Below, piece by piece: positions 8,763 through 22,476 of a stretch of DNA of 64,000 nt. Numbering within the stretch: position 1 is the stretch's first letter; each line of letters begins with the position of its first letter. A program made the position numbers and the translations under genes. The notes beneath the pieces were generated by a model that made no database searches, had not been told where the DNA came from, and saw only the letters and a list, made by a program, of their open reading frames with translations. The stretch is from Cercopithifilaria johnstoni (taxonomy: Eukaryota > Nematoda > Chromadorea > Rhabditida > Onchocercidae), in contig CAKAEH010000211.1 of NCBI GenBank assembly GCA_916381525.1, forward strand, positions 79,048-143,047. Reading direction: 5' to 3'.

Positions 8763-11028
8763 AAATCGCCTGAAAAAATCAAAATCAAAATTACGTGAGA
8801 TTGTAAGACATTACTGAAAAAGGAGAGAAATCAGTTGACAGAAAATATATTTCAACAAATTTTCGTAATTCAACTATTATCATTTTACGTGAACGTATAT
8901 ATTATTGATTATACGTATAGTATTGATAATTGATAATAATTAGAAATAAATATATATGGTAAATTTGAATAATAAATTATAAATATAATGTAGAAAAAAA
9001 TGGTAGCAAAAAAGACAAAAAGAAATTTACGCCTTAAATTCTCTAATAAAATTGTCATTTGAACAGTTTAGTTATCTTTCGAATAGCCTAAGCATCAATC
9101 AGTAACACATACAACAACAGCAATACTACTTATAATAATGGGCCGCTTAATATACTATTAAAATTTGATTGCTTTTATTCATCAAATTTTCGTTATATCC
9201 TTTTCATTCATAAAGGAAAATTTTGGTTTAGCAAATCAAATGAATTGAAAACTAAAGATCAAATTAATAAGATTTTGAAAAAAAAGACATCGTTTCTATA
9301 CCATCCATATAATATCTATCACATTCTCATTCCATATCATTTGATCATTGTGACTTTGATAATAATTTAAATAGCTTTTTCACCCTTATATTAATTAATA
9401 AATAGCATTATTGCTGATATATATTTGATGCTAATTGGATTTTATAGATTACTGTAGACACAACGTAAAAGGAGCAAAGCAACAAAAATCCTTTAACCAT
9501 TTTTTTCTTTTCTCTCTCTCTCTCTCGCAGTAATATCTTTGGGAATAACAGAGTTAGACAATATCAAAGGTTAAATCATTCTTGTTTAATTTCATGATAT
9601 GAGAGTAAGCCATTTTCAACTAGTTTTTTCTTTGTCTAACTGTAGGATTACGATTAAATGTAATTTAAATGTAATAGGATATTTGCAAAAATACTACTGA
9701 ATAATTTGGTATTGTATAAGTTTCTTCTTAATTCATTCATTAAAAGTCTAAATTAAATCAACTTTGGAACAATAATCTAATTTGAGAAAAGTTAATATCA
9801 AAATTTTAAACATTGACAAACAATCCAAATTAAGCAAAAGTTATGGGGATTAGAAAAATACGATCGGATAATTTGGCATTGTATAAGTTGTCGAAATTTA
9901 TGACTACAATTCAAATGAATGAGCAATGATCAATAACAATTTTTCAGTTTACGCTGTCAAGCTAATAAATTAAGACACCTTCAGAATCCTTTACCGTACG
10001 GGATCTCTTTATTATTGATCTATCCGATAATACGTTTGAATTTCAAGGATATTTGATTAAATTTATTAATTAAGTTATACTAATTCAAAAATTACAAACA
10101 AGAAAATGTGAAAATTTTTAAAACGAACTCAAGATAGCTGGTTAAAAAGTTCGTATTTTAAGAATTAACTCCATCTGGAATGTTTTTACATTCAATGATA
10201 ATTATAAAATAGACTGCAATATTCTAAAAATCGATGAATTGCAAAGATCTAGTTTTCAGGGCTGCGAGAATGTGTTTATCTTAGGCAGGTGCAGATGGAG
10301 AATTTGGAACCGTTGTTAGGGGAAACTGCATTTTGAAGCTATTAGCGGAATGATTGCAAATTCAGCATAATTGGTGGTGATATTACATGCGGTCAAGTTA
10401 TAAATATTTTTAACAAGTCAAAACAAATTTTTTAATGATTACAGTAAGTATTATCATTACGATACTTTTTGCACTCTTATCTTTGATTAGATTCGAAGAT
10501 TATTGGTTAGCTATATTCTTATTGTAAAATTATTATCATAGTTTCCTCATCACTAAACGTATCAATCATATCTAACCAATGACCAATTAAGCAACCACTA
10601 TTTCAATGCATTGTATGCCTTCCAGTTTAACGATGGTCGATGTTATTCGCTTAGCAGATGGATTCGGATTAATGTCTGGTAATTTGAGAATTTTATTACA
10701 AAATTAATGCCATTTAAAAAATTGCTTTGGATAATTTATTTTGTCTGTTAAATTTAATTAAACAAACAGTAACGAATACCTTTAAAATATACATATGCAA
10801 CGATGATTTTTTGTAAAATCATTCAAGCATTGACAACTTATTTCATCAATGCTTATCATTCTTATCTGAATATGAGTCATCAATCCTAAATAATCAAAGT
10901 AATCGAATACAAAATGATGCAGAATGAAATGGACGGGTAATGATGGGTAGAGAGAAAAATGGAAACGAGTTGGTAGAGAAGAATTCATACTATAACAAAA
11001 AAGTGGTTGGGTCATAAAGTGGGTATAT
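8763..11028. other. AT-rich intergenic DNA upstream of egl-5
   Basis: Mostly unstructured AT-rich sequence with a short TC run near 9509-9528. Two small splice-flanked open stretches, near 10260-10336 and 10593-10708, stand out from the background and are reported as findings. No gene is supported. Confidence 0.5.
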
Positions 11029-12860
11029 TCAAATAAAAAATCGAAAATTCAGGACAGAACTAAAAGGCATGCAGACAGACATTTCCATCCATCCTATTCC
11101 ATGTGAACAGATGGAGAAATGTGGTGTAGAATTGGAAAATGGTGGAAAATAGGAAAAGGATGAAGAAAAGACCTCTGTACCCTGATTAGCAGCAGGTATG
11201 ACAGCCATGGATAGATGGATGTGTGCATGTGGGTGCATGTGTGTATGTGTGTGTATGTTGGAGGTGGTAGAAGACTCGAACAATGCAATAATGGATTTTA
11301 TGGTATGATTTTTGGGAAAATTTTTAAATCTGTAAAAAAAGTTCACAGAAAGTTTCTGAAAAGAATTTCAAAAAAAAGAGGAAAGAAATTTGGCGCCTTA
11401 AAGTCCAGGCCAAAATTTCATTTCGGCAATGAGGAAATCAAATTTGTTATGAGAACGATGCAGGCAATATGAAGGAAAGGAAAATTAAGAAGTAGGAATG
11501 AGTTGAACATAGTGGCGCCATGAAGACGATGCGCTTATGGCCTTTCGGTCAAATACACGGATCGGATATTTGAAATGAGATACAGGAAATAGTTAGCGAA
11601 CGAATGAATCGTCGACCCCGTCAATCGAATGTAGCGAAAGAGTCACATTTTCTGTTTTTGAGTTTTTCGTGTTGTTTTTCACACATCCGGTTAATGGAGT
11701 TTTACATCACTACAGTATCTCTCGTAACTGATTTATCAGTAGATGATACTTTCTTAGATAGAAGTGATAAAACTTACTGCCTTGTGTCATATAATCTATC
11801 TGTTATTTCTTCTATAAAATGATGATTCACAAATTTTTGTTAAATATAGAACGAAAGAGCAATTAAGCAATTAAATAATTACAGAAAGGAAAAGAGCGGT
11901 ATAAAGAAGATTATAAGATAATGAAACTGAGACACGACGTTTCAATACTGTGTAAGAAAATTGAGTTTGCATTCGTAAGTTTTATAGAAGAAGTTAGTAA
12001 AATTCGAAGTATTCATTGTGAGGGATATATTTTTGATTTGAAATATTTCAGTACAGGGGAAAACTGATAATTTCAAAATGCATTTGCAAACAAAAATTAT
12101 TTTGAATTTCATGAAAATACTCGACTAAGTGGGAAGAGATAATCAATTGAAAATCACAATTACAAGGTTAATAATATAAGTAATCAATTTCAATATAAGC
12201 AATATCAATTAAAGCGCTCTGTGCACATTTCTAATATTAAATTCATCGTTGAAATTTAAAGTTGCATTTTAATTTTTATGATCATTTCATCACTGGTTCA
12301 ATCATTACGATAGTAATAACTGATATTTTATGATCAAGTAATTTCACCCTTAACGAGAGTATAAAAATTTTAAAAAAGACAGAGAAATTTTTTCGGAGAC
12401 CAATCAGATCAATTCTAATTAGTATCATTATTGTCGATGGTACCATTAAATGATACCATTATTGCCGTCATCATGACCATCATCATCATCATCAACATCC
12501 TCATCAGCCGGGAATTGTCATCATCGCTAATATATTTCCATCAGGTGAGCATCGAAATATACGACAGCAGTTCTTCAACCCTTAGCAATCGTTTCGGGTT
12601 GCTCAGATTCTTTTCCGCTTCTACCTCCTCTTCCCCGTTGTACGACCACTTCCCCAATAATATTATCACTACTAGTCGCGATGCCGTTGCATTAACGAAA
12701 ATGGGTATTTTACGAGTATTGCTTGCTGCCTGCCTCACATTTCCCAGCCATTTTGATACAATTCCATTCTAATCCATTTCATTTCATATCATTTCGAACC
12801 AGTTCAGGAGCACTGTCTCCTGATGATCGGCGCAATAGTATTATTTCTCTTCCATTCATC
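11029..12860. other. GC-richer islands in the egl-5/mab-5 interval
   Basis: Two blocks contrast with the AT-rich surroundings: about 11380-11650 (including TTTGGCGCC and a second GGCGCC) and about 12430-12850 (an ATC run followed by mixed sequence). They contain open frames of 72 and about 111 codons, but the longer one is partly an ATC microsatellite and neither shows a recognised domain. They could be enhancers of egl-5 or mab-5, or unrecognised small genes. A TG-type repeat lies at about 11217-11255. Confidence 0.35.
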
Positions 12861-15290
12861 TTACTTATTGACATTAAGCGTTTCGTTATTATTCCAGAGT
12901 TTAGTAATATCTAAAGAATACTATCCAAATCGTATGAATCAGTTTTGTTTACGGTATTCATTCTCCAAGAAACTAATTATTGAAATGCTAACATTATGTG
13001 AAATAAGAAATATTTCTCATTCTGATGCATCACTTTTAAAACGATATTCCTCTACTAATTCATTTTCTGATATAAATTACCTGATAAACTAGCTTCTGAT
13101 CAACAACGAAATATCAATACTTCTTCCAGAAAACGCTTACTTCAAGCGTTATGATTCAAGTAATCAGTAAGTTTATTTTTTTTATATATCTCAGTAATTT
13201 CAAATACAGTAAGCATCATTAGATTGATTTTATTAAAATAATTCAAGCATCTCTCTGAATTATTCTACCATAAACAGAATAACTAATTAAACTCAACTTA
13301 TTAACTTTTTCTTGTTACTACGGTAAATATCATATTAGTGATTAACATAGATGTTAATGAAATGAGTACGATTTATTTTACTTCCATATAAATCAACTAC
13401 AAGAATATCTGCTAAATTTTGATTCTAAAAAAAAATATATATCAATTTAACAGAAAATTGAAAAGCAGAAAAAATTAGGATGGCAGTTTTTGCTGAAAAA
13501 TTGTACGTATTAATGCAAAAATATCCATTAAGACAAAATCCTGAAACAAGAAGAATCTATCCTAAATTGAAAAATAAATCATTTAGAGAAATTTGTATTT
13601 GCTTCTGAAAATAATTCCCTATATTTGTTTGTAAAAGGAAAATGTCAGTTTGTTTTTTTTTCGAGAAAGAAATGATAAGAAGATTGATAAAAACGAATGC
13701 AATAATTCACTGATAAGATTTGTTAAATTTAAAAATAGTACCTTTTGGATATTATACAAAAAATTTGTAAAAAAATATTAAAAGAATTTTTGACACTCTT
13801 TCAAGTCTTATTTTTAAAAATTTCTTCAAATTTTACATTCGTAATTTCAAATCACTATCATGATGATACATTATAAATTATATATCCGAAGTCTTCAAAT
13901 TTTCCACGAAGAAAAGATTGTTATAGGTACAACTATTTAATTTTGTACATCTTCTAATATCTGTTTAATAAATAGACTTCTAATAGTAATCTAATTATAC
14001 TAATTATAAGATACATTCTATGATGAATCTTTTAATGAATGAATAAAAATTTTGAAGTGTTATATTTATGCTTAGTTGCTATTCAAAATCATTTCGGAAA
14101 GATATGATACCTTTAAATTTAAACAATACAAAACTATTTCAAAATCGTCAAAATCAAATTTATCTCATTTCCTAAATTTCTAATGATAAAAGATTTTTTT
14201 TTTGCAATTGGATAAAAGCCTAACAACTGAACTTACTTAGGTGTAACAAAGTTAAACTAAAATAAGAATTTCAAAATTTTGCTATTGTTTTAAAATTTTT
14301 GTAAATTATTTATTGGTCCTATGAGTATCATAAATAATCTCACTATTTGACGATGCCAAAATTATGTTTGACTGAAGATTTTTAACTACTTCTTGGGAAT
14401 TTCCTCTCGAGAAAACGATCTTTTTGTGATGAAGATGAAAGAGGTGGAAAAAAGAGAGACCACACGAAGTGCTGCTGCTAATTGAAGACCACACAAATAG
14501 TAAAGTAAATTCGGGCCGAGAAAGGCATATGGTGGTGGTAACATTTCGCTTATACTTCCTTGAAAATAAGCATATTCCACCCGTGTTGTTTTATTTTTTT
14601 AGCCCATTGTGTTCATATAACCAAATGTTGTATATCTTGCAACCAACGTTTCAGTTCCTTATTTCATTTTTTTCATTCCTTTTCTATCTTCCGTTTCTTT
14701 TCAGTTTTTGTCCTCCTTGAATTATCTTAATTTGGTAAGAATTTTCGAGGGGGAGCTAAAGATTATATACTTAGCAAAACTTCCAGTTCTGATTTAGCAA
14801 ATTTTTATGCTTATCAAAAAAACGATTCATAAGATGATATTTGATTTCTTTTATTTTATTAGCTGTAAGGAAAATAATTTAATAATTACCGATATTTGAA
14901 ATATTTTTATTTTTGCCTTTTCGTCATTAATAATTTCCCCTTATTTTGAATAAATTTTCAAAAGCATTTTAACGATTAAATATTTAGTATAATTAAATAA
15001 ATTAATTTTATTCATCGGAAAATTTTCTCTCTCATCTCTGATATTTCTTCGTTTTGATCAGAAAAATTCATTAGCTTTAAATTTACAATTTGAATAATTC
15101 AAATATTATTTATTGCATGAATCAAATGATACTGATCAGATCTAATACTACTGTTAATACGAAATCTTTTGTACAGCCTATATCCATGAATCATAATATG
15201 AAATATTTGAACAAATCTTAACAAATGAACATGGAAAAAGCATATTCTACTATAGTATAGTGCAATTTATACAGTACTTACTTTCTGATT
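12861..15290. other. AT-rich intergenic DNA
   Basis: Short open frames (for example 12823-13092 and 14306-14720) overlap each other on both strands and show no splice-bounded coding signature. I see nothing else in this stretch. Confidence 0.5.
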
Positions 15291-15545
15291 TTAATTCTGC
15301 ATATCATGATATAGTATATATCATGGTCTAATACGTTGTGATACAATATATATCATGATATGATATATACTATATCATGATATATAATATATCATAGTAT
15401 ATACATACTATATCATGAGATATATTGTATCGCAACATATATATGATATATATGATAAATATATCATGACATATATACTACACCATGATACAGTATTACG
15501 ATACGGTATATATCATGATATAGTATTATATCCATCGATCCACAA
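15290..15545. repeat. AT-rich palindrome cluster (ATATCATGATAT family)
   Basis: Repeated ATATCATGATATAGTAT-type units occur throughout. The arms 15333-15358 and 15413-15438 are inverted copies of each other at 23 of 26 positions (around GTGATACAATATAT and ATATATTGTATCGC), with further similar units on both sides. The block could extrude as a large cruciform or mark a decayed inverted-repeat element. Confidence 0.7.
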
Positions 15546-15729
15546 CATGCAGAAAAACATTCTCATGTAAATCTATCGAAATTCATCTCAGTAATTATAT
15601 AATTTTCACTTAAGATCATTTTGCGTTCATTTCAATCAATAACCTTATCAAGTATCTACAATATATCGAGAGTGAAAGAAAGAAGAGTGAAGAATACTGT
15701 TGCAATATATCAAAATTAGCAGTATCAAG

Positions 15730-16537
15730 AAGTCATGACCTTTTTCTCTTTCTCTCTCTCCCTCTCCCTCTCTCTTTTTCTTCTTTTCATACATTTAATA
15801 TATAATAATAGAAATTGTAAAATCATTTGTATTACTAATCTAACTAAGTATTATTTGTGAAAAAATGGAATGTGAGAAGAGATGAATAGATGACCTAATA
15901 AATAAATATATCTATATATTGGTAAAAAATTTCAAAAGAGAGAGAGAGAGAGGGAAAGAGAAGATAAAGAAAAAGAAAATAAACATAAAAAGTAAGAAAA
16001 GAGAAGAAGAAGAAAGAAGAAGGTATTATTACAAAAGAAGAGAAAGGATGTAACAGGAACAAATACAAAAAATGTTGAGATAATGGGATCGAATCCTGTT
16101 TCTGTCAACAATTTTCAACACACATTTTCTTCTTTCTTTCTCTCGCTCTCTCTCTCCATATTATATACAGAAAAATAATCCATTCTACAATGATATTTCT
16201 TTTTGGATAAATTGAAAAAAAAGAAAGAAAAAGAAAAAGGATAAAAGATTGAAAAATATGCATATAAATAGAGAAGAAGAAGAAAAAGACAAAGAAAAAG
16301 TCTATTAATTTTTAATAGTCAAAATTTTGTAGAAGAAAAAAGTTGAAGAGAGAGAGAGAAAGAGAGAAGAGAGAAGAAAAGAAAAATAATTTTTGTTTGT
16401 TTATTTTTTTCTTTTTACTTTTTCTAAGAGACCGAAAAAAAACAATTTAAAATTAAATTGAATTTCTTTCGTTTGAAATAATTGGTTTTCTTTTCTTTTC
16501 TTTTCTTTCCTTTAGGATAAAAAATACCAAATAAAAT
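15730..16537. repeat. Polypyrimidine and polypurine low-complexity tract
   Basis: A TC-rich run at about 15741-15775 is followed by long GA/AAG-rich sequence to about 16380, with strand asymmetry changing near 16400-16510 (TTTTC runs). It has no coding value. Confidence 0.8.
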
Positions 16538-16983
16538 GAGAGAGAGAGAGAGGGGAAGAGATAAAAAGAAGAGAATGAAAAGAATTGAAAATTTTAAATT
16601 AAGAATGAATTGAATAATTTTATTAGAGAGAGAGAGAGAGAGGGGAAGAGACAAAAAGAAGAGAATGAAAAGAATTGGAAAATTTAAATTAAGAATGAAT
16701 TGAATAATTTTATTAGAGAGAGAGAGAGGGGAAGAGATAAAAAGAAGAGAATGAAAAGAATTGGAAAATTTAAATTAAGAATGAATTGAATAATTTTATT
16801 AGAGAGAGAGAGAGAGAGAGGGGAAGAGATAAAAAGAAGAGAATGAAAAGAATTGAAAAATTTAAATTAAGAATGAATTGAATAATTTTATTAGAGAGAG
16901 AGAGAGAGAGAGGGGAAGAGATAAAAAGAAGAGAATGAAAAGAATTAGAAAATTTAAATTAAGAATGAATTGAATAGTTTGAT
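16538..16983. repeat. Tandem array of ~90-bp purine-rich units, five copies
   Basis: The GGGGAAGAGA landmark recurs at 16552, 16642, 16728, 16820 and 16912 (spacing 90, 86, 92 and 92). Each unit is a variable GA run, then GGGGAAGAGATAAAAAGAAG, then an AT-rich part with AATGAATTGAATA. Length differences come mainly from the GA run. Antisense open frames across the array are artefacts of the repeat. Confidence 0.9.
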
Positions 16984-17300
16984 TTAAAAAGAAGCATTTT
17001 ATGATTCGTTTAAAAATGAATAAGTAAATATCGAAAGCTTTCACATATATTTCCTATTAAAATTGACTAACTAAAAAAAATGATTGAAAGAAAATGAGAA
17101 AACGCGTCGCTTACCGTATCCTAGCAAAATTCACACTAACTGGCTGATTCATTCACTAACTGACTGACTGATTTGATTATATTTCCCTTACCACACCCTT
17201 CATCATATCCTTCTTCTCTCTCTCTCTCTCCCTCTCTCTCTCCATGATGAATGAATCAATTTTGCTGCATTTCGAATTTACAAACCCTCATCGAGTATAC

Positions 17301-17349
<49 letters not shown>

Positions 17350-19985
17350 ATACACATAGATCTGTACAACGACATCAAGGGATTGACTAATGCTATGAAT
17401 AAATATTGTTAGGAATAGATTGGGTCATCTTATTGTTAGCTAAGGATAGATTCAATTTTCCGCCAATGATTGTACGAGGATTTTCCATCTTGCTCAGATC
17501 ATTTAAATTTGTACTTTTAAAAGAGACACTGTACTGTTTTGTTCCGTGTAACAATTTTAGTGCCGCAAAATTATTATATCTTCACTGATAATATGCTAAT
17601 CACTGATAATTTGCATTTGATAATAGTTTTTATTAATTAAAATTTAAAAAAATAAAATACGCAACGTGCGTTATATTTATAATTTAGTATAAAATTTTGC
17701 GGGATACAGATATCATTAATTAACATATATATATATATATGAAGTTATCCATCCAGCGCTTATCTATACTTGGGGAGTAAAATAGGATGAATTGGAGTTT
17801 GAGTGAGATACATGAATACAGTAATTTGATTTTCAGAAGAATAATGATACGATATGTCAACAATTCTTATGTCAGCAATGTAAAAATATTGAGGGATAAT
17901 GAACGGCAACTGAAAAAAATAAGGCAAGCAGCATGAAACTTTAATTAGAAGTTAACAATTATCGAATTGTTTTAGGAAAGAAAAAAGATGATTTCTCATT
18001 TGCAGTATCAATTGTGAATACAATGAGTTATCATCAATTGCCTAGCTGATAATGCATAATGATGGTTGTTTTTCAAGTGATACATATCATCTAATTATGA
18101 TGATATGAAATTTGTATGGAATGAATATTTGTGTAACTTTTTTCAGCAAGTTAGATTATAAGTTTTATTAAACCTTTCTCTAAGATTCCGCTTATTCTTC
18201 TGTTAACCGCTAACTACCTTTAGAACTATTCCTTCTTATTTCATTTCACTTATTTCTCTTTCTGTCTTAAGTCTTCGTTCAAAAAATGAGCTTCAATAGA
18301 GTTAGACGAAATATTTGCTACAATTAAATTTGATGACAGTAATTTTTATCCTTTCTTCCGTTTTATCTTCTCATATTTTCAGAGTAATAAAATCTTAAAG
18401 TCTTGCCGAATTTTCCATACAGAAATTGAAGTGATCGACAACAAGCAAAACTTTGTGTAAAACAAAGGGCTGGGAAAAATACGACGAAGGAAATGAAAAA
18501 CATCCGAAGAAGTTGATCGCTTTGGTAGGTTGAAATTAATTTCTGATACTTCAAAAGTTATAGAAAAATGATGAAAGAACAAATTAGCTTATTTTTTTGT
18601 AATGGTGGATTCAAACGAATGAATTCAATGTATAAATGAATCTTACGTATATTTCTTTCCTTATAGAAATTATATTTTTATTAAAGTCTAAAGGTTAAAA
18701 ATTAGTGAATGTAATTTTTCGAACATATTTGAGTCTATAAAACTTGAAGCTATAAAATGTAAAAGTTTCTAATATACAGAAAGTTTTATTTTATTGAGCT
18801 ATAAAACTTCGCGAATTTATTAATGACAAATTTAGCTGAAGTAATTTTAACTGACATTGAATTCATTTGAAATCTTAACATATTGTTACAATATTATTTC
18901 TCATATTTGAATTGAAATCAATAATTAATCAAAAATATGAACTAAAAAAAGTGATTTCTGCTTTCGTTGCTAAGTAATGGCAGGGAAATTAGAAAAGAAA
19001 TTCTTTTCCTTTCAAACTTTTAATGAGTGAAATATTCTTTAATACATTAAAACAAATATAAATTAAATTCTCTTTTCAGACATTACATATTTTTTTAAAT
19101 GATAATTATATAAAATGCAACTTTTAGGAATTTTTTCGTACTCTCACTATAGCGATGAAATTCGTGAAAAAACATGAGATGCATTGAATGATATGATAGC
19201 AACTTATCTTTTATCAAATTAATTCATATATTCTAGTTGGAAATTATACAATAAAGAAACATTTCAACCTTTGATACTGTCAAATTGGAAATTCCAGCAA
19301 TTAGTTTTATTTTTTTTGTACCTGACAGAATAATTCGTCAATCTATTAGAATCTTCAAATTATAAATATATTAAGCAATACGAGGAAAAATAACCTGGAA
19401 TTGAATTCCAGTTGTACCTGCTAATTTTATGATAAACGATCCTAAAATATTGATATTCTCGGTTAACAACTATTTATCCCGAGACTTTCTGTTGATAGTA
19501 TGATGGCAAGATAATGTTAAATTAATATGGACATTCATTAAATTTAATAAAAAATTAGCTAGTCCGATTTAGCTAGTCCGATTTTTGATCGATATCTTTC
19601 TGATTTGATTGCACGAGATATGAAATGATTAATGCATATTGCCCAATGATCAAAGTTAAATTTTAACCCTGTAATGAAATAGTAAAATTGTAGTGATAAT
19701 TAAATCATTCCAAGTTTTTCATTTATAACAACAACAAATAGTTTAAAACTTCCAACTGCAAATAGAAGATTTGAGTATGAAAAGTAAAATTTTTGATGAA
19801 ATTATTCAAGAAGGAAGCTGTAAAATTCAATTTGAATAAATCTTTAAATTGATATAACAGCCATGGACAAATTATATGATTCTAAGAGGCACATGGCAAA
19901 CATTCATTTGAATAACAAAGACATTTAGGATCGTTTAAGGGTAGTAAATGGTAACGAAAGATTTCCGGTTGACGATTTTACTAGA
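16984..19985. other. AT-rich intergenic DNA with an AC microsatellite
   Basis: Contains an uninterrupted AC repeat at about 17302-17343 preceded by a TC run (17213-17241), and a short direct repeat TTAGCTAGTCCGAT near 19556-19582. Overlapping open frames of 60-67 codons at 18363-18582 are shadows of each other. No gene is supported. Confidence 0.5.
17302..17343. repeat. (AC)n microsatellite
   Basis: About 21 AC units, followed by imperfect CATACACA copies. Confidence 0.95.
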
Positions 19986-19990
19986 ACAGT

Positions 19991-20070
19991 TGGTTTGATG
20001 AATTTATCGCGGTGCATGCAATTGTCACGCAACAAATGCATGCATGCATCATCACAAATTCATCAAATCA
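19991..20070. ncRNA. 80-nt hairpin, candidate structured RNA
   Basis: Outer arms TGGTTTGATGAATTT (19991-20005) and AAATTCATCAAATCA (20056-20070) pair at 14 of 15 positions. Inner GTGCATGCA (20012-20020) can pair with TGCATGCAT (20041-20049), leaving a loop of about 20 bases. Size and shape suit a pre-miRNA, but no known microRNA seed was recognised and expression is unknown. It may equally be a chance inverted repeat. Confidence 0.25.
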
Positions 20071-22440
20071 TGCTCATACAGACATTAAAGCCAAGAAGCA
20101 AATAAAATAAATACGGTATTTAGGGATTGAAAATAAGGAAAAGAAAAAAGTTAAAATTTCAAATTTGTAAAAATTAAATTCTTCAAATAAATTAGCACAA
20201 AAGAAAATATAAGTGTAAACTATAATTAATATGTTATTAATATATGTTTTTTCTGATTTAATAATATATCTCCTTAATACTATTGATAGATTATTTCTGA
20301 GTGCAATGGTTGAGCATAATTATAGGATACGATCACGAGAATTGTGTCTGTTGAAGGAAGAATATGAGGCGTGAAGATCGATAAAGCATTAAACAGGTAT
20401 GGCTTATTATTTGATAAAATTTCCCAATGTATTCATCTATTCATCAGCTTCCACTAATACATTCATATATATATAAGCTCGTATAAGATATATGCTTTAG
20501 GAATGATGAATTTAAAACAAATTAAAATTAGGATTTAAATTATGATCAATCCTAAAATAAATTCGGATAAGAAGTAAATAACGAATCCGTCTTTTTGTTT
20601 TTTATTCTACCAGTAAAATAAAGTTTTTATCCTTCAAAAACATTATTTTGAAAAAGAAGGAATAAATAAATAAATAAACAAATAAGTATAATAATATATT
20701 TATGGAAGAGAGCTGTATGAGATGGTTCATTGAAATATTAGAGTTAGAATAAAAATTACTTCACTGTTGAAAATTTAAAGGCAAAAATTAAGGAAGAAGC
20801 AATATAGTAGTTGATTGTTTTCATTATTATTGTCGGCAAACATCAAAAAGATTCAAGATGTAAGAGAAAAGTGATGGAAAAAGATCGGAGGAAGAAGGGT
20901 TTCTCTTATTGGGGTGGTATATACATATGTATTGTATTGTAATAATATATTTAATATTTAAAATGATAATTGAATTTTTTATCCCTTAATTTCTAATTAT
21001 ACGAAATATTATTTAATTATATTTATATGTAAAATATAAATATATATGAAAAAATTTTAAACAAATATTTTTATATATAATTGTATATTTTTAAATTATT
21101 AAGGAAAAACTTCTCTCTCTCTCTCTCTCTCTGTTATCCTATCTTTATAAATTATGTTTAAATTGCAGAATTTCTTTTCTTTCTTTCTCTTTCCCTATTT
21201 TTCCCTTTCTTATAAGGTAACTGATATCGAAGGAATGGATAATTCAAATAGATCTAAAATTTAACAATTTTAAAACTTCAATATATCATCCATTTGTTGA
21301 TTTCAACAAGTTACAAGTAAAATTGATATATATTGTGAATGTAAGCATCGAAAAGTTTTGTTTTAAACATAGTAGAAAAAAATTACTGTAAATTTTTATT
21401 TTAACAAAATTAATAAAATTAGTAAATATTTTAAATGATTATTAGTGCATAGTTTTTGATGACAGTATTTTTTGTCCATGCTATCTTCTCTATCTATACT
21501 TTACCTGAAAGTTAAGAATTTTAAAAATAACCAATAAAAAAAGAAAATGAAATAAATACATATTGAATGTTAAACATATATGGTATAGATAGTGAGTGTT
21601 AAACATGTATGATATAGATAGTGTAAATTCAAGTCAGTTAGTATCATAAGAAATATTAATTGAGAATTATATAAGGAAAAACTATTGATTGATTAGAGAG
21701 GTTATTGATTTAAGAGATCATAATATTCTTCACTTTAATTAATTAGCATTTAATAGTAACAGGAAAGTTTTCGATATTATAGTTGCAAATGTGAGATTCA
21801 ATTTAAATGTATACTTTTATTGGTTTAATATAAATATATAAATGATCGTTAAGTTTGTTGATAAGGGCATAAAAAAGATATTCATATTTTCTTATTAATG
21901 TAAGCGATAACTTTTATGCTTCTAAATAGTTTTTGATTACTTCTAAATTTCAAACCTAAAATTAAACAAAAGATACTTTTAATCCATTCACTCTCTTATA
22001 ATAAATGCAAAATAATAATTAGCAATTAGTTCAAAAATAATAAAAAACAAATTTTGAATTTTGAAATTACAAAAACAATTAATTAGAAAGCGAAAAAAAT
22101 AAAAAGAAATGTAATTTATTGTAAAAAATTTAATTAATCATTTAATTTGTCATTAAAAAAAATTTTGACAAAATTTTGTAAAAAACAAAATTAACGGAAA
22201 TATATTAAATGGCAGAAATGAGAGTACCAATCCCAATATTAAAATCCCAATTATAAGTATTGTTTACACTCAATCCCAAATTGTAAACTAATTATAAGTA
22301 TTGTTTACACTCTTTGTTAAATTGAATTTTCTGCTTAAAATAAATTAGTGAAAAAGTTTTTTAAAATTAACACTAATAATAATATACGCGAGATTATTTA
22401 ACCATTAACCATTTTGCCTAATTTCATTATAATTTTTTTG
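20071..22440. other. AT-rich intergenic DNA
   Basis: Low-complexity AT-rich sequence with a TC run at 21113-21132 and a 23-base direct repeat (ATTATAAGTATTGTTTACACTC) at about 22250-22313. I see no gene or site here. Confidence 0.5.
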
Positions 22441-22442
22441 CC

Positions 22443-22476
<34 letters not shown>

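Noticed and set aside
11164..11200. TGTACCCTGATTAG as a mir-10/mir-57-type microRNA
   Set aside because: Only ACCCTG matches the family; the seed ACCCTGT is not present and no hairpin was evident.
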